This document shows, one piece after another, positions 52,787-64,000 of a stretch of DNA of 64,000 nucleotides. A program made the translations under genes and the position numbers. Under the pieces are notes generated by a model that had not been told where the DNA came from, searched no databases, and was given only the letters and a program-made list of their open reading frames with translations. Position 1 is the stretch's first letter, and the number at the start of each line of letters is the position of its first letter. Location of the stretch: assembly GCA_014529385.2 (NCBI GenBank), contig CM043957.1:67541503-67605502 (forward strand). The letters are read 5' to 3'. Origin of the DNA: Adiantum capillus-veneris (taxonomy: Eukaryota > Streptophyta > Polypodiopsida > Polypodiales > Pteridaceae).

Positions 52787-55700
52787 CTAGCACTTTGTCA
52801 ACCAAGACTGATCCGCCTGAGGACGCTTTCCTCGGCTTGTTGATGACCTCAGTTGTCTTACTCTCTCTCTCTCTTGTTTGAGTTTTTCCTTCGTTTCATG
52901 CAACTCGTTTTGCATGGCAATTTGCGTTTTTAACCTTCTTGCTTTTATCCTGTCTCGTTTTGCCTTCCAGGATTTTCGTTGAGTTCTAACGGATAAACTC
53001 TCATTTTCTGTTGGTATGGGCAACTCGACCTTTTCCTCCAAATTTTCGTTTTTTTCTAAGTCCTTAGTTAGGGCTCTAGTTATCGCGTTGATTCGGATCA
53101 TGGGATCGGTTTCTAATCCGCTACTAGTGCTTGGTATCACCCCCACAATATTCATAGTCACTTTTCCCTTGTTGTCCGGATTCTTCGGACAATCTGGTAA
53201 TATGTGATTCACGCCACATCTGTCGCAAAACCCAAAAATTTTCACTCTTTCGCCCTTGAAAGGACAGTTACGCTCCCAATGATCCGTACTTCCACAACTA
53301 TAGCATTGTCCAATTGTTGGTTGATTTGGAGGAGGTGGTCCCATAGGTTGTCCTGCTCTATTGGGATATCCTCTTGGTTTGTAATTCTGGTTCGCAATGA
53401 ACATTAACGTTCTCTCTTCTACCAAATATTGATCTCTCGAAGGTTGTGCTATATACGTTGGTGGTGCCATACCCTCACTATTTCCCCACGGTTGATATGT
53501 TTCGTCTGCGTATATTCGTGATTTGGGTTCAGTTGCATAAGGCTCATTTGGTTCCTCGTAATAAGACACTTGAAGTGTACTATTCGTTCCTGGTGATGCT
53601 TCACAAGGTTGAGCGTATCTAATCATGGCTCTATTTTCCTGTGGTAATGAAGGTTGTTGACCCAACACAGGTTGAAGTCTGTCTGCTCCCGCTACCAAAT
53701 TCATATTTGGTCCAACTTGGTACCTTGGAGGAGGTGGTTGGGATGGTCCTACTGGAGGTCCATACGGTCTTTCCCTCACAAAATTTTTGTTATAAAAACA
53801 CTCTTCAGTGCTATGATTCGTCCATTTCTGCTCTATGGCACACCATTTCAGTACTCGACCACTCGCAACTGGAACTTTAGGCTGTTGTGTGCACCATGGC
53901 ATCGGATGATCCCCCCCGCATGCGTCACACTTCCTCGTCTGAGACTGTCTCATCACCGGATTCGATCTCACATGTTGTTGCATTCTCTTTGTTACCTCCT
54001 CTATCAATTGATCAGTTGTCGGCATCAAGGACGCATGAGCGTCTTTTTTGGTAGAGGGTTCGCTCTTAATCGATGAAGAGCCACTGGCTATTGAATCAGT
54101 GTCCTCGAACACTTCCCCATATGCTTTGCACTTGTCGACAAGATATAATGCTTCCCTCGTAACCTGCTGAAATGTGCTACAGGCCTTCAAGTGAAGGTCC
54201 TTTTTCAAGGTTTCATTCCTAAGTCCTTCAACGAAGAGCATAGACAATCTCTCATCCTACGGTAATTCTCTTCTCGTACATCTCTCAATGTATTGCTTGA
54301 ATCTCATGGTCGCTTCCTTCACTTTTTCATTCTCCCTTTGTTTAAAAGCATATATCTGCTATACAGTATTATGCTTTATACCTCGTTTTGAGAATTCTTC
54401 TGTGAACTCGCGCAATACATGTTCAATATTTGGAAAAATTTCAGGGTTTAAAGGTTGAAACCATGTTAAGGCCATCCCTTCCAAGGTCAGCCCGAATCCC
54501 TCGTATTGAGTATGGAAATCAGTGATCTGTTCCGCTCTTAAGACTTGCTTGAAAAGCGATACATGGGCATACGGATCCCCCGATCCGCTATACTTCTTTG
54601 GCATGAACTTCGCTACTTGGGAAGGTCTGATCCGCCTATGGTCTGCGGTCACTCTCATTGCTCCCATGTCCCGACTTAATCGTTCTCGTACATCAGGGAG
54701 GTCGTAGGTTGCTCTCGTTGGCTCACCCACCCCAAATCTACTACTAGTTGGCAAATGTGATGGGGTGGAAGCGAATGTCGGACCTACAGCCATATGTGTA
54801 GAGATAGGAACTATACTACCTCGATTTGTAGCCATCGATTCTCTGGAATGTAACGTTCCCATGGGCCTTGGCATCGAATAATGAGGTCGGCTGAAAGAAT
54901 CAGCTACATGAGTCCTCCCTCCACCTGTGGTTAACGGTTCTGGCACAACAGTTGTAGGTGCTGTTCTAAGAGGGCTTGGAGTGACACAATAATGGTGAAG
55001 TGGTCCCCCAAAGTACGTATAACCCTCCAATTCTTTTTTGTCGATTGCTGCATATCGTCTTCCATACTTGCCATATGCGGCAATTTTCATTTCCGCTCCC
55101 TCAGTGTAGGTGAAGACATAAAGTTTTTTCCGCTCAGTCATCTCCCCAACGTAGGGTTCCTCACATCTATAATAGAGATCTTGCTCTCCATTATTATACT
55201 TGTATAGCCCTAGGTAAACGTTATCCGTGTTGATTTGCATTGTTTCGTTTTCTCGCCTTAATTTCACATTCGGTAAGCTCATTGTTGGAGCCCTTTCCTC
55301 ATGTTCCTCGTCTATTTTGGCTTTCATGCCCATCAATCCCCACTTGTCTACAATGTTAGGATTTAGGACTACCAAATACATGATACCCTCGTCATCTAGG
55401 TACATGTCTTCGCTATAGCTTACAGGCACCAAGTCCCTGAACTCGCTTGGTCTATCTTCTATTTTCACGCAGTAGCGGTCCATACCGTCTTTGTATATCT
55501 TGGCACCTTGCTTGTTGTCATATTGATACTTGATGAACAATAGCCTTAGCGTGGCCGAGGGGTCTGATGGTCCTGCGGCCATGTTTTCTCTTCCGTTTAG
55601 TTTTATTTGCCCCAAGTGTTCTGCAAAGCTCTCTAAATATCTCTCTGAAGAAGTATCGGAAATGACTTCTTCAAGGATCGGTTCCAATTGGCGTACTATA

Positions 55701-55795
55701 CCTTGGTTTACACTCTCCTCCGTTGACGCGACACTCGTTTGATCTGCTAAATCTAGGTGTCTGGTGTTGATTTGTTTTCCCGATCTCAAAAACAT
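52787..55795 (-). pseudogene. E4 gag (full-length, two stops)
   Basis: Two frames in the same phase (55795-54359 and 54247-52787) joined across TAG codons at about 54357 and 54257, about 1000 codons in total. It begins MFLRSGKQINTRHLDLADQT. The capsid motif is MALTWFQPLNPEIFPNIEHV with EFTEEFSKRG, then FVEGLRNETLKKDLHLKA. Zinc fingers: CDACGGDHPMPWC, CYSCGSTDHWERNC and CDRCGVNHILPDCP. E1 gag shares the last part (NHILPDCPKNP against DHLIAQCPNNP) and the MxLRSG start. Gag proteins form the particle and bind RNA; the first 350 residues have no family I know. Confidence 0.85.
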
Positions 55796-57335
55796 GAAGA
55801 AAGTGGGATTTACTGACCGAATCCAAACCTCTTACCTGTAGATGGAAAAATCTTTCAATTCTGGTGACTGCATGGGATGTTACTCGACCGGTCTCTGCAA
55901 ATGAATACACTGGATGGCTTTGAGATCACTGTATCATTCCAACTATTAGCAGATTCAACACTTCAAAATGATCTTAACACAATTTTACTTGCAGATTATT
56001 GACAATATGTCCAATTTGAGTTTTGAAAACTCTTGGTATCTTGTGTAACCTAGGTTTATGATCAGGTCAAAAATGAGCTAGATCTGGGCAAGAGGTACAC
56101 CGATCGCGATCGTACTTCTGGGTCCAAATCAGATGAGACTTCACCAGCTTGTTCACTAGGCTATTTTAAGACTACCTGCCAGACACTTTTGTATTTGGAC
56201 TCAAAAAGTCAAGTTTTTATCATTTCTTGGTTGGAAGTACCTGTTTCTCCCATATTTATCAGTTTGACTGGATTTTGATGTTTGATTTGAGATTTGAAGG
56301 AGACCAGGGGTTGCTCTGTGTACAGGTTATTCCTCTGTATGGTTCCTTCCCCGTTTGGATGTGTTTGGGTCAATTGAAAGTCAATTTCTAATCCCGTTCA
56401 ACAATTTTTGACTTGGATCTGTATTCAAGTGGTTTGATAGACCTCTTGAGGTTTCTGGTTCTAGGTCCTTTAGACTTTTATGTTTGTAGACACCTCGGGA
56501 TTCCACAGATGAAACCTGGTCATAATCTGGCACTTAGGTACACCGATCGTGATCATACTTCTAAGCCCAAATCAAACCAAATTTGGCATGCTTGTAGACA
56601 CTGATGTTTTAAGGCTATCCCCTAAGTCTTTTTGCATTTGGATCGCCAAAAGTCAAGATTTTGCAGTTTCTGGGTATGTCAGGCTTGTTTTACCCAAGTG
56701 GCCTGATTCCCTTGATTTTTGATGTTTTTGGGTGTGGTTGCTTTAGACAAACTTGTTTAGAATCTTATCAGGAAGGCACATGTCAAATCTTGTCCAATTC
56801 TGGCACTAAGGTACACCGATCGCGATCGTAGTACTAGAGCCAAATCTGATGAAATTTTGTTTGTACCCTCTGAGAACTGTTTCCTAGTGTTTTGTGCTAC
56901 TACTCTGTGATTTGAATCAATAATAGCCATGTTTGGTCAGATTTTCAGAATTTCAGAGTCTTATGGTTTTCTGGTTTTTTGACTCTAACTTTTGCCCCAA
57001 ATCTGATTGGAATGTGATTTGCTTATCCTACTCCTAAGTACAGAACTGGAAAAACATAAGAAATCGAATCAAACAAAACAGACACAACGGATTTCGGGTG
57101 ATATTTCAGTACTCAATCGAATTAGAGAAATTGAAGAGCAAAAATGATTAAACACGTTCACTCACAGCTCCCTAAAATCTCCTGAGAGAGGATCTGGCCG
57201 GTCCACTGGCTCTAGATTCCCCTAGGCCCTAAACTCTTGTCTAGCAGCCTAACTGAGGTGTAAAATGGATTTGTGGATTGATCTTTTTTAAGGAGTCTAA
57301 TTGCGCACTCGGTCAGTCATCACCTAAGGTGCATT
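55796..57335 (-). other. Long leader of the composite element with palindromic repeats
   Basis: No coding motif. Between 56094 and 57000 there are three diverged copies of a unit that starts GGTACACCGATCGCGATCGTA, at 56094, 56537 and 56810, each followed by a similar AAATC(A/T)(G/A)A stretch and a GTCAAG(A/T)TTT block. The 12-bp palindrome CGATCGCGATCG is exact at 56101 and 56818 and altered at 56544; TGATCGCGATCG recurs at 57658 in the LTR. Confidence 0.75.
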
Positions 57336-57353
57336 CCCCGGCAGCGGCGCCAA
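57336..57353 (-). other. Primer binding site of the composite element
   Basis: The minus strand reads TTGGCGCCGCTGCCGGGG, a one-base variant of the Athila/Tat primer site. The LTR end before it (CTATGCTA) is not a clean CA. Confidence 0.88.
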
Positions 57354-58980
57354 TAGCATAGCTTTCAAGCATCAACATATTTATCAATACAAGGGAAGCG
57401 ACTCGGATGAGGCATGGAAACTCACTAGGTTGTCACGCCTAATGAAGTGAACTCGATGAGATGCATCTACTAATTCTACAAGTGAATCAAAAGCGTCACT
57501 ACCAAGTAATCTGACTACGTCCTTCTACTCAGCTCTATAGTCGTCATGCCCGTTTACCATGCAAATCTATTCGGAATCGCATCAAACTTGAAGGGAAGCT
57601 TCATGGGACTATTAGGGTCATATCCTATCTTTGTCACAGTATTCTGGAGATGTACCATGATCGCGATCGTTCGTTCCAAAGTCAACAAAAACAGCAAACA
57701 GTTGATCCTAATGGGTCGTTTTAAGGTCCCTAAAGCCCCTCCTAGGGTCGAAACGACATATAATACGCATATAAACACTCAAAACAGCGATTTAAAGCCT
57801 CAACCACGTAGGCGAAAACCTTCACCGAATCTTGAATGATTATACTTGAAAAAAAGAGTAAGAGGAGAGGAACACAATGCAATAATCAAAACTGAATTTG
57901 GATTACCATAGCCGCAATGGCGAAGATTACAAGTTTGAACAAGAAAGAGCTCTCCTTCGTACGCTGTTTTCTCAGTTTCTTCTCCCAAAAGATTATCCAA
58001 AACTTACAGAAATTGACCTTTATAGATTAGGTCTTTGCAAAAAATGGCTTGTCCGGCCATAAGCTCCTGCTCTTAAAACTGGCTCTCTAATATACAATTG
58101 CTCCCAAAAGAATAATCATATATCCTTGACAATTTCCCAGCTTAGAGATGCTTCTTTACAAAATAATTTTACAATGGTTTCTCAAGAAATTATGGTCCTT
58201 CTGGCCACGGCCGCCTGTTGCTTCTTCCGCCAAACAGTCAGTTTGTACCACACTTCACAAAAGAGCTTAAACACATTAGTCAAAGACACAGATGAAGTAT
58301 CATGCACAATCTTGTCATCCAGCCTCACCTGCAGGAGAAAATCGCAATTTTCTCTCATAGATGCTGACTAAGAGTTTTTTGAGAATTTTAGGGATGGTTG
58401 TGCAATCACTCACTATTATTCACACAAATCATGCCCAAAAACTTTCACTTCCTTGGATGCACTATCATTCTTAAATATTACCCTACCTTTGGCAACAAGA
58501 TCCCTTCAGTGACATGCAGATCTTGTGAGATATCAAGATTACTTGTCAGACTTGCTTACTTACTCTACAACTAAAACAAAAGAAATCAATCAAAAATGAA
58601 TTTAAAGTGCTTAACCTCCACTCCCTAATTGAACTCAAAAACGATTTCTTTTTTCTTTCGTTTTTCTTGCCTAATGCAAGCTTCACTACGCTATAAGTCA
58701 ATGAAGTCTTGCACTAAGCTCTGACCATATCTAAAACATTGATCCTAGCTTTTCTAATAGTTTTGTAGAGAGAAAATCACCACCACAATCACGACACAAA
58801 GACCATGAAAAACTTGGTCTCCTTTTCTTATCTATCTGACCTAAGAGTCTACCTAAGGCCACTCCGTTGGACTCGATTGTGTTCACTCTAGTCTAGATAC
58901 TTGTTTCCTAGAAATGACACTAATGTCTAGGGTTCCACACAGGTCAACATCTATCACATCTCCAAAAGAGACAAAACCAA
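57354..58980 (-). repeat. 5' LTR of the composite element, outer limit uncertain
   Basis: Sequence directly upstream of the primer site on the minus strand. A TATA box (CTATAAAGG) lies at about 58017-58026, leaving about 640 bp of R/U5. The U3 start could not be found because the 3' LTR is missing; 58980 is only where a second, related sequence begins. Confidence 0.5.
58019..58025 (-). promoter_or_regulatory. Probable LTR TATA box
   Basis: Minus strand ATCTATAAAGGTCAAT upstream of the primer site. Confidence 0.55.
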
Positions 58981-60580
58981 GACAAATGGAAATCCTAGGA
59001 AGCGGCTCAACTAGGGCATGGAGACATGCCAGAGGTTGTCATGCTCTTGTCTGAACACAACACACTCCACTAAGACTCTCAATGTGCACTCTAGGTACTA
59101 CAATCTTTGATCCTCTTCTTTGGAACTCTCACCTATCCTCATGCAAATCCCTGAGAAAATCAACCCAGACTGACTCCAAATTTCATAGGCAACATAGTGG
59201 GACTATTTAGGACATAACTTGGACATCAAACTCACAATATGACTCATGCAAGAAATGCAATTTTCTTTTGGCAGCTTGAGGCAGGTAAGATTTTCAAAAC
59301 CCAAATGTGCCTAATAGGTTCTCGTAAGTACCAAGAATTGTTTGCAATTGATAGAATCTTAAAACAACACTAGGATAGAGAGAAATGTCACCATAATCTC
59401 ATAAATAATTACACTATGGGTTTCACATTACATTCGGGTACAGATACAGATTGTGGGAGGGAAAATTCAACATCGCTTGAGATTACAATTACAGTTACAT
59501 GAGAGAGAGAATAAGCAAGAATATTTGTTGGAATCTTCTAGCAGCCTATGTGACAACTTACAAGTCCAAATGCTACTAGACTTGAATCAAATCCTCCTTG
59601 CATTATGCTTATACCTATGGAATTGAGAAAAGGTCAAAATTTTGCTTTTTGAGCCTCCAAGATATTAAGCATGCTTATTAGCTAGGTGGTGATTTTGCAA
59701 TTTTTCACTTCCCACAGTTGTAACAAGGTGTTTAAAGACCTTTTCAGATGTCTGTCTGTTCAAATTGAAAGTTTTTTTAGCCCAAATATGTCCCAAATTG
59801 AAATTAAAATCACTTGTGCCTTCACAAAAGTGACAGCATGTCACCCAAACAAGATATCCACGCGAAAAAAGTTCAATTTTAGTCCTTTAAAAAAAAGACG
59901 CTTATTATCTACATGACAAAATCTGCACTTTTTTGGGAGTTTTATGGCATTTAGGTCTTATACAAGCTAATGCAAACACTTTTAGCCAATTAAACTCACT
60001 TTTGCATGCATCTATCATTGGGGAGATAAGAAGATGATTTTTGGTCAAACTTTAAAAATTTTCTTGAAAGTTGATTTTTGACTTAGCCGTAGGTTGCTAT
60101 AGCCTTTCCAAGATCAGTGATGACCAAAAATGCTATTTTGAATCTTTGGACTCACCTTATAAGTCCCATATTTGAAAACTCTAAATTTTTTTGCAAGCAA
60201 CTTCAATGATGTCAAATCATAGGTGAGATAGATCGAAAACCTCGATTCCTGCTTACCCTACTCCTAGTCACATCACCAAAATGAAGTGGAAGATGCCCGT
60301 CGACACTAGTCTTTTTATGTTTGTTTCTTGACAAGTGCATCAATCCTCAATTCTAACATATTCTAAGCCATCAACCACTTGAAAACAACCTAATATAAGC
60401 CTACGGTTCTTGGTGAGTACGACTACTCCCAAGACACCTCTACACAGTCAAAGTAGACACACCTCAATCGTGCCGTTTCTAAAATGTGGGGCTCTCCAAA
60501 TGCCAATCCTCGCTATCTTATTGTAGTGATAGTGATAACCACGAACATAAATGTCATACCGCGGGGTGGAGTCAACTCGG
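58981..60580. other. Diverged LTR-like sequence, otherwise unassigned
   Basis: 59000-59230 resembles 57389-57640 (AAGCG(G/A)CTC, GGCATGGA, AGGTTGTCA(T/C)GC, then GGGACTATT(T)AGG in the same order), so it may be part of a second LTR of the same family. No primer site was found at its expected end. No coding motif was seen up to 60580. Confidence 0.35.
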
Positions 60581-61578
60581 CTAGTGCATGGTAGCAACAT
60601 TTTTCACCCTCCTTGGGTTCTTGTAATGGATCCAAGAAACAAGAAAGAACAAGTGACAAGACAAGACTAAGCTTTGACATTTAGACATGCTAATCACATT
60701 CTTGTGAGCTTCTCTTTCACAAGTACTATGCCAGTAGAGAAATTTTTTTGACAACTCCTCACAACATTGCCCTTGTTGAGGACACGTCCTATACTCTATG
60801 CATATAAAGACAAAGCATTTTCTTCCACGGAGTGAATTTTTGAAATTAAGGAGTTGTTCTTCTATTACATCATTTGGATTCAATCCAAAGATTACACCAA
60901 TTGCATTCAAAGGCAACAAGCCTTCCTTTTTGCATAGGTGATGACCTTGGTTTGCATCCTCTGAAGATAGCTCTTTTCTCCCCCTCAAAGGCAAGTCTAT
61001 CAAGCTTTATCATTTTACATTTTTAGCAAGCATCCAACAAAGTAATCCAAACTCCAAGATAATCAGATGGTGGCATCGCCATAATCATTCTCATAGATTT
61101 GTCAAACAAATGCATAATAGAGCAATCATGCAAGTAAAATCCTCATGGACTACATTGAAATCTTTGCATACAAAAATATCTTGACAAGGCCTAAAAGCAC
61201 ACTCCAAGAGACTGCATATGTATGCAACTTCTTGCTTTGCATTTTCTGATAATGTAATGCTTTCTTTTTCAACATAAAAAGATGAGTCCTAGAGACTATA
61301 GCTAGAAAACCACTATGATCATGTCACTCCTATGCATATCCTAAAGACCGCAATTTGTATAGAAAGTTGAGTAGAATCCAAAAAAGAGGAATTATCCAAA
61401 TGTCTTTCATATTTCCACCTATAGTCCAGTATAATGTCAAGACTACAAATAAATTGCATTACTTAGGAAGATTTCCATCTTATCCCTCCCTCTTCACCTT
61501 GTCTATGTGCCTCCACCCCTACACCTGTCCTCTCCCCCCCTTCCCCCCTCCCCTACCCAGGGCCCTCCACTCCCTCAT

Positions 61579-61800
61579 GACTAGCAATCTCTGTGTGAAT
61601 TCACTCACCAACATCTCACCTTGACAATAGTTCCTTCACTAGTAATCTCACCCTTATGATAGCAAATCTTGACTAGCAATCTCTATGTAAATTCACTCAC
61701 CATCATCTCACCTTGACAATAACTCCTTCACTAGTAATCTCACCCTTATGATAGAAAATCTTGACTAGCAATCTCTGTGTGAATTTTCTCGTCTTGGTTC
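61579..61800. repeat. 92-bp tandem repeat, about 2.4 copies
   Basis: Units start with GACTAGCAATCTCT at 61579, 61671 and 61763 and include CTCACCTTGACAATA and TAATCTCACCCTTATGATAG. Only a few differences between copies, so it is young. Confidence 0.9.
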
Positions 61801-61827
61801 ATGCCCTCCATCAGCTCACCACAAGGA

Positions 61828-61867
61828 GGGGGGGGGGGGGGGGGGGGAGGAGAGAGAGAGAGAGAGA
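61828..61867. repeat. G20 tract followed by (GA)n
   Basis: Twenty consecutive G, then AGG and about 8 GA units. Such a run is a possible G-quadruplex and a likely sequencing or assembly weak spot. Confidence 0.9.
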
Positions 61868-64000
61868 TCATTGTAAGGCATACGTGCATCATTGCATTCC
61901 AAGAGTTCCCATCCTAGAAGACAATTTCTTAAGGTTGCAAGACTTAGCCAAATTTCATTTTGAAGACTAAAAAGGCAAAATTGTTCAGTCCCTACCCTGT
62001 GAAGATCATCATTAGGAGCTATGCATGCTTCACAAGAGATGAAAATGGCTCAAAACTTGCTGAAGTTGACCTCTCAACATTAGTATAGAAGAGCTTGGAT
62101 TGCATCCTCAAAAAGTACCATGGGTCATCCCTGTCAAAGACAAGATTTTCAAGCTTTAACTTTAACCACTATCAGAAGCATATAGAAGAACAATCCAATT
62201 CCAAACTAGCAGATAGTAGGATGATGTCATAATCATAATTTTTCTCCAAGCATTGTCAAATAACCTTGCACACCCAAAAAGATCACCAATGCAATTAAAG
62301 TGTTTTTTGTTGCTACATTGAACTTCTTTGCATTTTACCATATCTTCTATAGTGCCACATGCCTTCAAAAACGCATGGACTTGAGAGAAGATTGCATCCT
62401 ACCTTCTTATAATGTATTGAATAAAATGCCATTCTTGACACAAGGCATGTCAAAGAACTCTCCACTTTTGCAAGGGAAACACATGGGACATACATATCAA
62501 CCTCAACATGTCCTAGTACTTGACTTTTTGTAAGTTTCTCCACCCATGTCAACATCAATAAAAATGTTGCCACATATCATTGGCCTTGTACATTGAGTTA
62601 TATATACTTTCAAACTTTCCAATCAAATCCAAACTCTTCCAAGTTTCACAATTGCCAATATCCGCACCAAGATGAGCATTATGAAATATAGAATGATCAA
62701 TAGATGCCATCATCTTGATTACTAGAAGCACCTAAAAGTGTAAATCGATCTAGAGGATTATGAGATGATGAGATAATAGTATCATAGAGTTCTTCATTCA
62801 CTACAATGCCATATTTTTTCTCAGTTTATCAAAATGCAATTTGTCACATCAACAACCACTAAACTTAAGTGAAAACATGGCATTTAGAGGAATGCCTAAA
62901 GTCCAAGAGACTATGCCTTGAGAGAAATGATCGCTCCATACTTTCTAACAACATCTAGCTACAACTTCTTAGTCCTTGTCCATTTAGGCATACCGTGTAG
63001 TCATGCATTCCAAGAAAGCTAGGCCTTGAAATGATCACTCACCAAGAGCTTGTATTGCTTGCACATCATTTCAACTCCCATCAAAGGCATGCATACAAAG
63101 GTCAAAAAAGCATTACATCCTCACAATTCCAAGGTGGAATACAACATTACATGTTTTCTAAAGCATTTTTAAGAGCATTGACAACTCCTACCTTGCTTTC
63201 TCCACCCATAGCAATGTCAAGAAACATAACCCCAAAGACGTTGTAGCTACAAGAGTACATATATGGTGCAAAAATATTCAGTTTACAATATTTAATGGCT
63301 TTGGAGTGTATTTTGTATACTCAATCAACCTGCATACCCAATTTTAGACAAACTTGCAAGATGAACCACAACACTAGTTCTCCAATAGCCTTTAACTTTC
63401 AATATCGTCTTGAATTATCTCACCTATGTCAACATCTTGCAAAATGCCATAGGCATTAGGGCATGCTTAGGTGATTGCACCTAAGAAGCTTCAATTGGCA
63501 TGTGCTAAAAATGAGCCTCAAGCTTCCTTCCCACAATAATTTTGGGTGTATCTCGTAGTCAATGCGCTCCAAGAGTTGACATCCATGATAGAAAGAAGCA
63601 CGCTCCAAGAAATGGCATCCATGATACCCTAGACCCAAAACTGCAAGGCCACTGACAACACTAGTTCTCCATTTGCCTTTGTGAAATCTCATCTTGAATT
63701 ATCTTACATGTGTTAGCATCTTGCGCAATGTCATACGCCGTCATGGGGCATGCATAGGTTATTGCATCTGATAATTTCCTCACCCTAAAAGTGCTAAAAA
63801 CAAGCATCAATATTCCTTGTCATGCCAATTTTGGGGGTATCCTACAATCAATGAGCTCCAATAGCCAACACTCATTGCAAGTAGCACGATCCAAGAGGTG
63901 ACATCTATGATAGTATGCAATGTAATCCAAGAGACAACAATAATCTGATCAATGTTTTTGTGATATTCTAAGGATCTTGATATTGACAAAAAAAGAAGAA

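Larger units (their letters stand above)
46263..57353 (-). mobile_element. Composite Ty3/gypsy element (E4 5' half joined to E3)
   Basis: Read down the minus strand: primer site (57353-57336), leader, gag and protease of E1-like type (E4, to about 50413), then without any LTR a second gag, protease, RT, RNase H, archaeal-type RNase H and integrase start of E2-like type (E3, to 46263). The join lies inside one open frame. The 3' end is cut in the integrase zinc region at 46263. Confidence 0.75.
60581..63980 (-). pseudogene. Decayed PLS-type PPR gene copies
   Basis: Read down the minus strand, PPR motifs appear in changing frames: WSALTTRYTQNYCGKEA (about 63560-63510), ILQDVDIGEIIQDDIE (about 63450-63400), VDMYVPCVSLAKVESS (about 62500), HFNCIGDLFGCARLFDNA (62300-62250) then MTSSYYLLVWNWIVLLYA, an E-domain remnant; FTCMIALLC and MAMPPSDYLGVWITLLDAC (about 61140-61050), a second E-domain remnant; and the 140-codon frame 61003-60581 with LNAIGVIFGLNPNDVIEE and SKCQSLVLSCHLFFLVSW. 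Such proteins bind organellar RNA. Two E-domain remnants with PPR units after each imply at least two gene copies in tandem. Many stops and frameshifts; non-functional. Confidence 0.7.

Noticed and set aside
63456-63692. Minus-strand ORF of 78 codons as a new protein
   Set aside because: It overlaps PPR-like motifs read in another frame of the same strand; a chance frame in decayed PPR sequence.

Overview
The window is nuclear DNA of a land plant, made almost entirely of transposable elements. I found no intact host gene, tRNA, rRNA or CRISPR array. Evidence for a plant: Ty3/gypsy Athila-like, Tat-like and Tekay-like retrotransposons, Ty1/copia fragments, primer binding sites of the plant type (TGGTATCAGAGC), a MULE-type transposase with a SWIM zinc finger, and decayed pentatricopeptide (PPR) genes. 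The PPR style (PLS triplets, MP-SSDY-VW E-domain remnants) and the non-chromoviral Ty3 elements suggest a fern or other seedless plant. That last point is inference.

Layout. 1-0.86 kb: 3' end of a MULE. 2.3-8.9 kb: Tekay/Del-like Ty3 element on the minus strand, with a 3.4-kb LTR (5527-8928) that carries a 29-bp CCAAT-containing promoter repeat; it sits in a Ty1/copia fragment whose likely 3' LTR ends near 11760. 11.8-12.3 kb: minus-strand gag remnant. 12.3-22.5 kb: a gag-only retrotransposon on the minus strand, split by a complete 6.0-kb non-autonomous LTR element (13246-19282, plus strand) with matching 479-bp LTRs and a 5-bp target duplication GGGTC; the inner element carries an antisense PPR gene fragment. 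22.5-26.0 kb: a fuller MULE copy, minus strand. 26.6-27.5 kb: five long palindromes at a period of about 185 bp.

27.5-34.4 kb: Ty3 element E1 (Athila-like, plus strand), which has a second aspartic protease fused behind its integrase. 34.4-46.3 kb: Ty3 element E2 (Tat-like, plus strand), inserted into E1, with a 2.7-kb 5' LTR, two pairs of duplicated small ORFs upstream of gag, gag-pro-pol with an archaeal-type second RNase H, and a 3' LTR cut off at 46262. 46.3-57.4 kb: composite Ty3 element on the minus strand, in which a 5' gag-protease module of E1 type (E4) is joined in frame to a gag-protease-pol module of E2 type (E3); its leader carries palindromic repeats and a solo LTR has inserted into it. 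57.4-60.6 kb: LTR-like sequence. 60.6-64 kb: decayed PPR gene copies on the minus strand.

The retrotransposon proteins would form the usual cycle (gag particle, protease, reverse transcriptase/RNase H, integrase), but every pol carries at least one stop, frameshift or truncation. The most unusual points are the extra protease of E1, the duplicated upstream ORFs of E2, the double gag-protease composite, and the palindrome array. All coordinates and domain calls come from reading the sequence; no database search was run.
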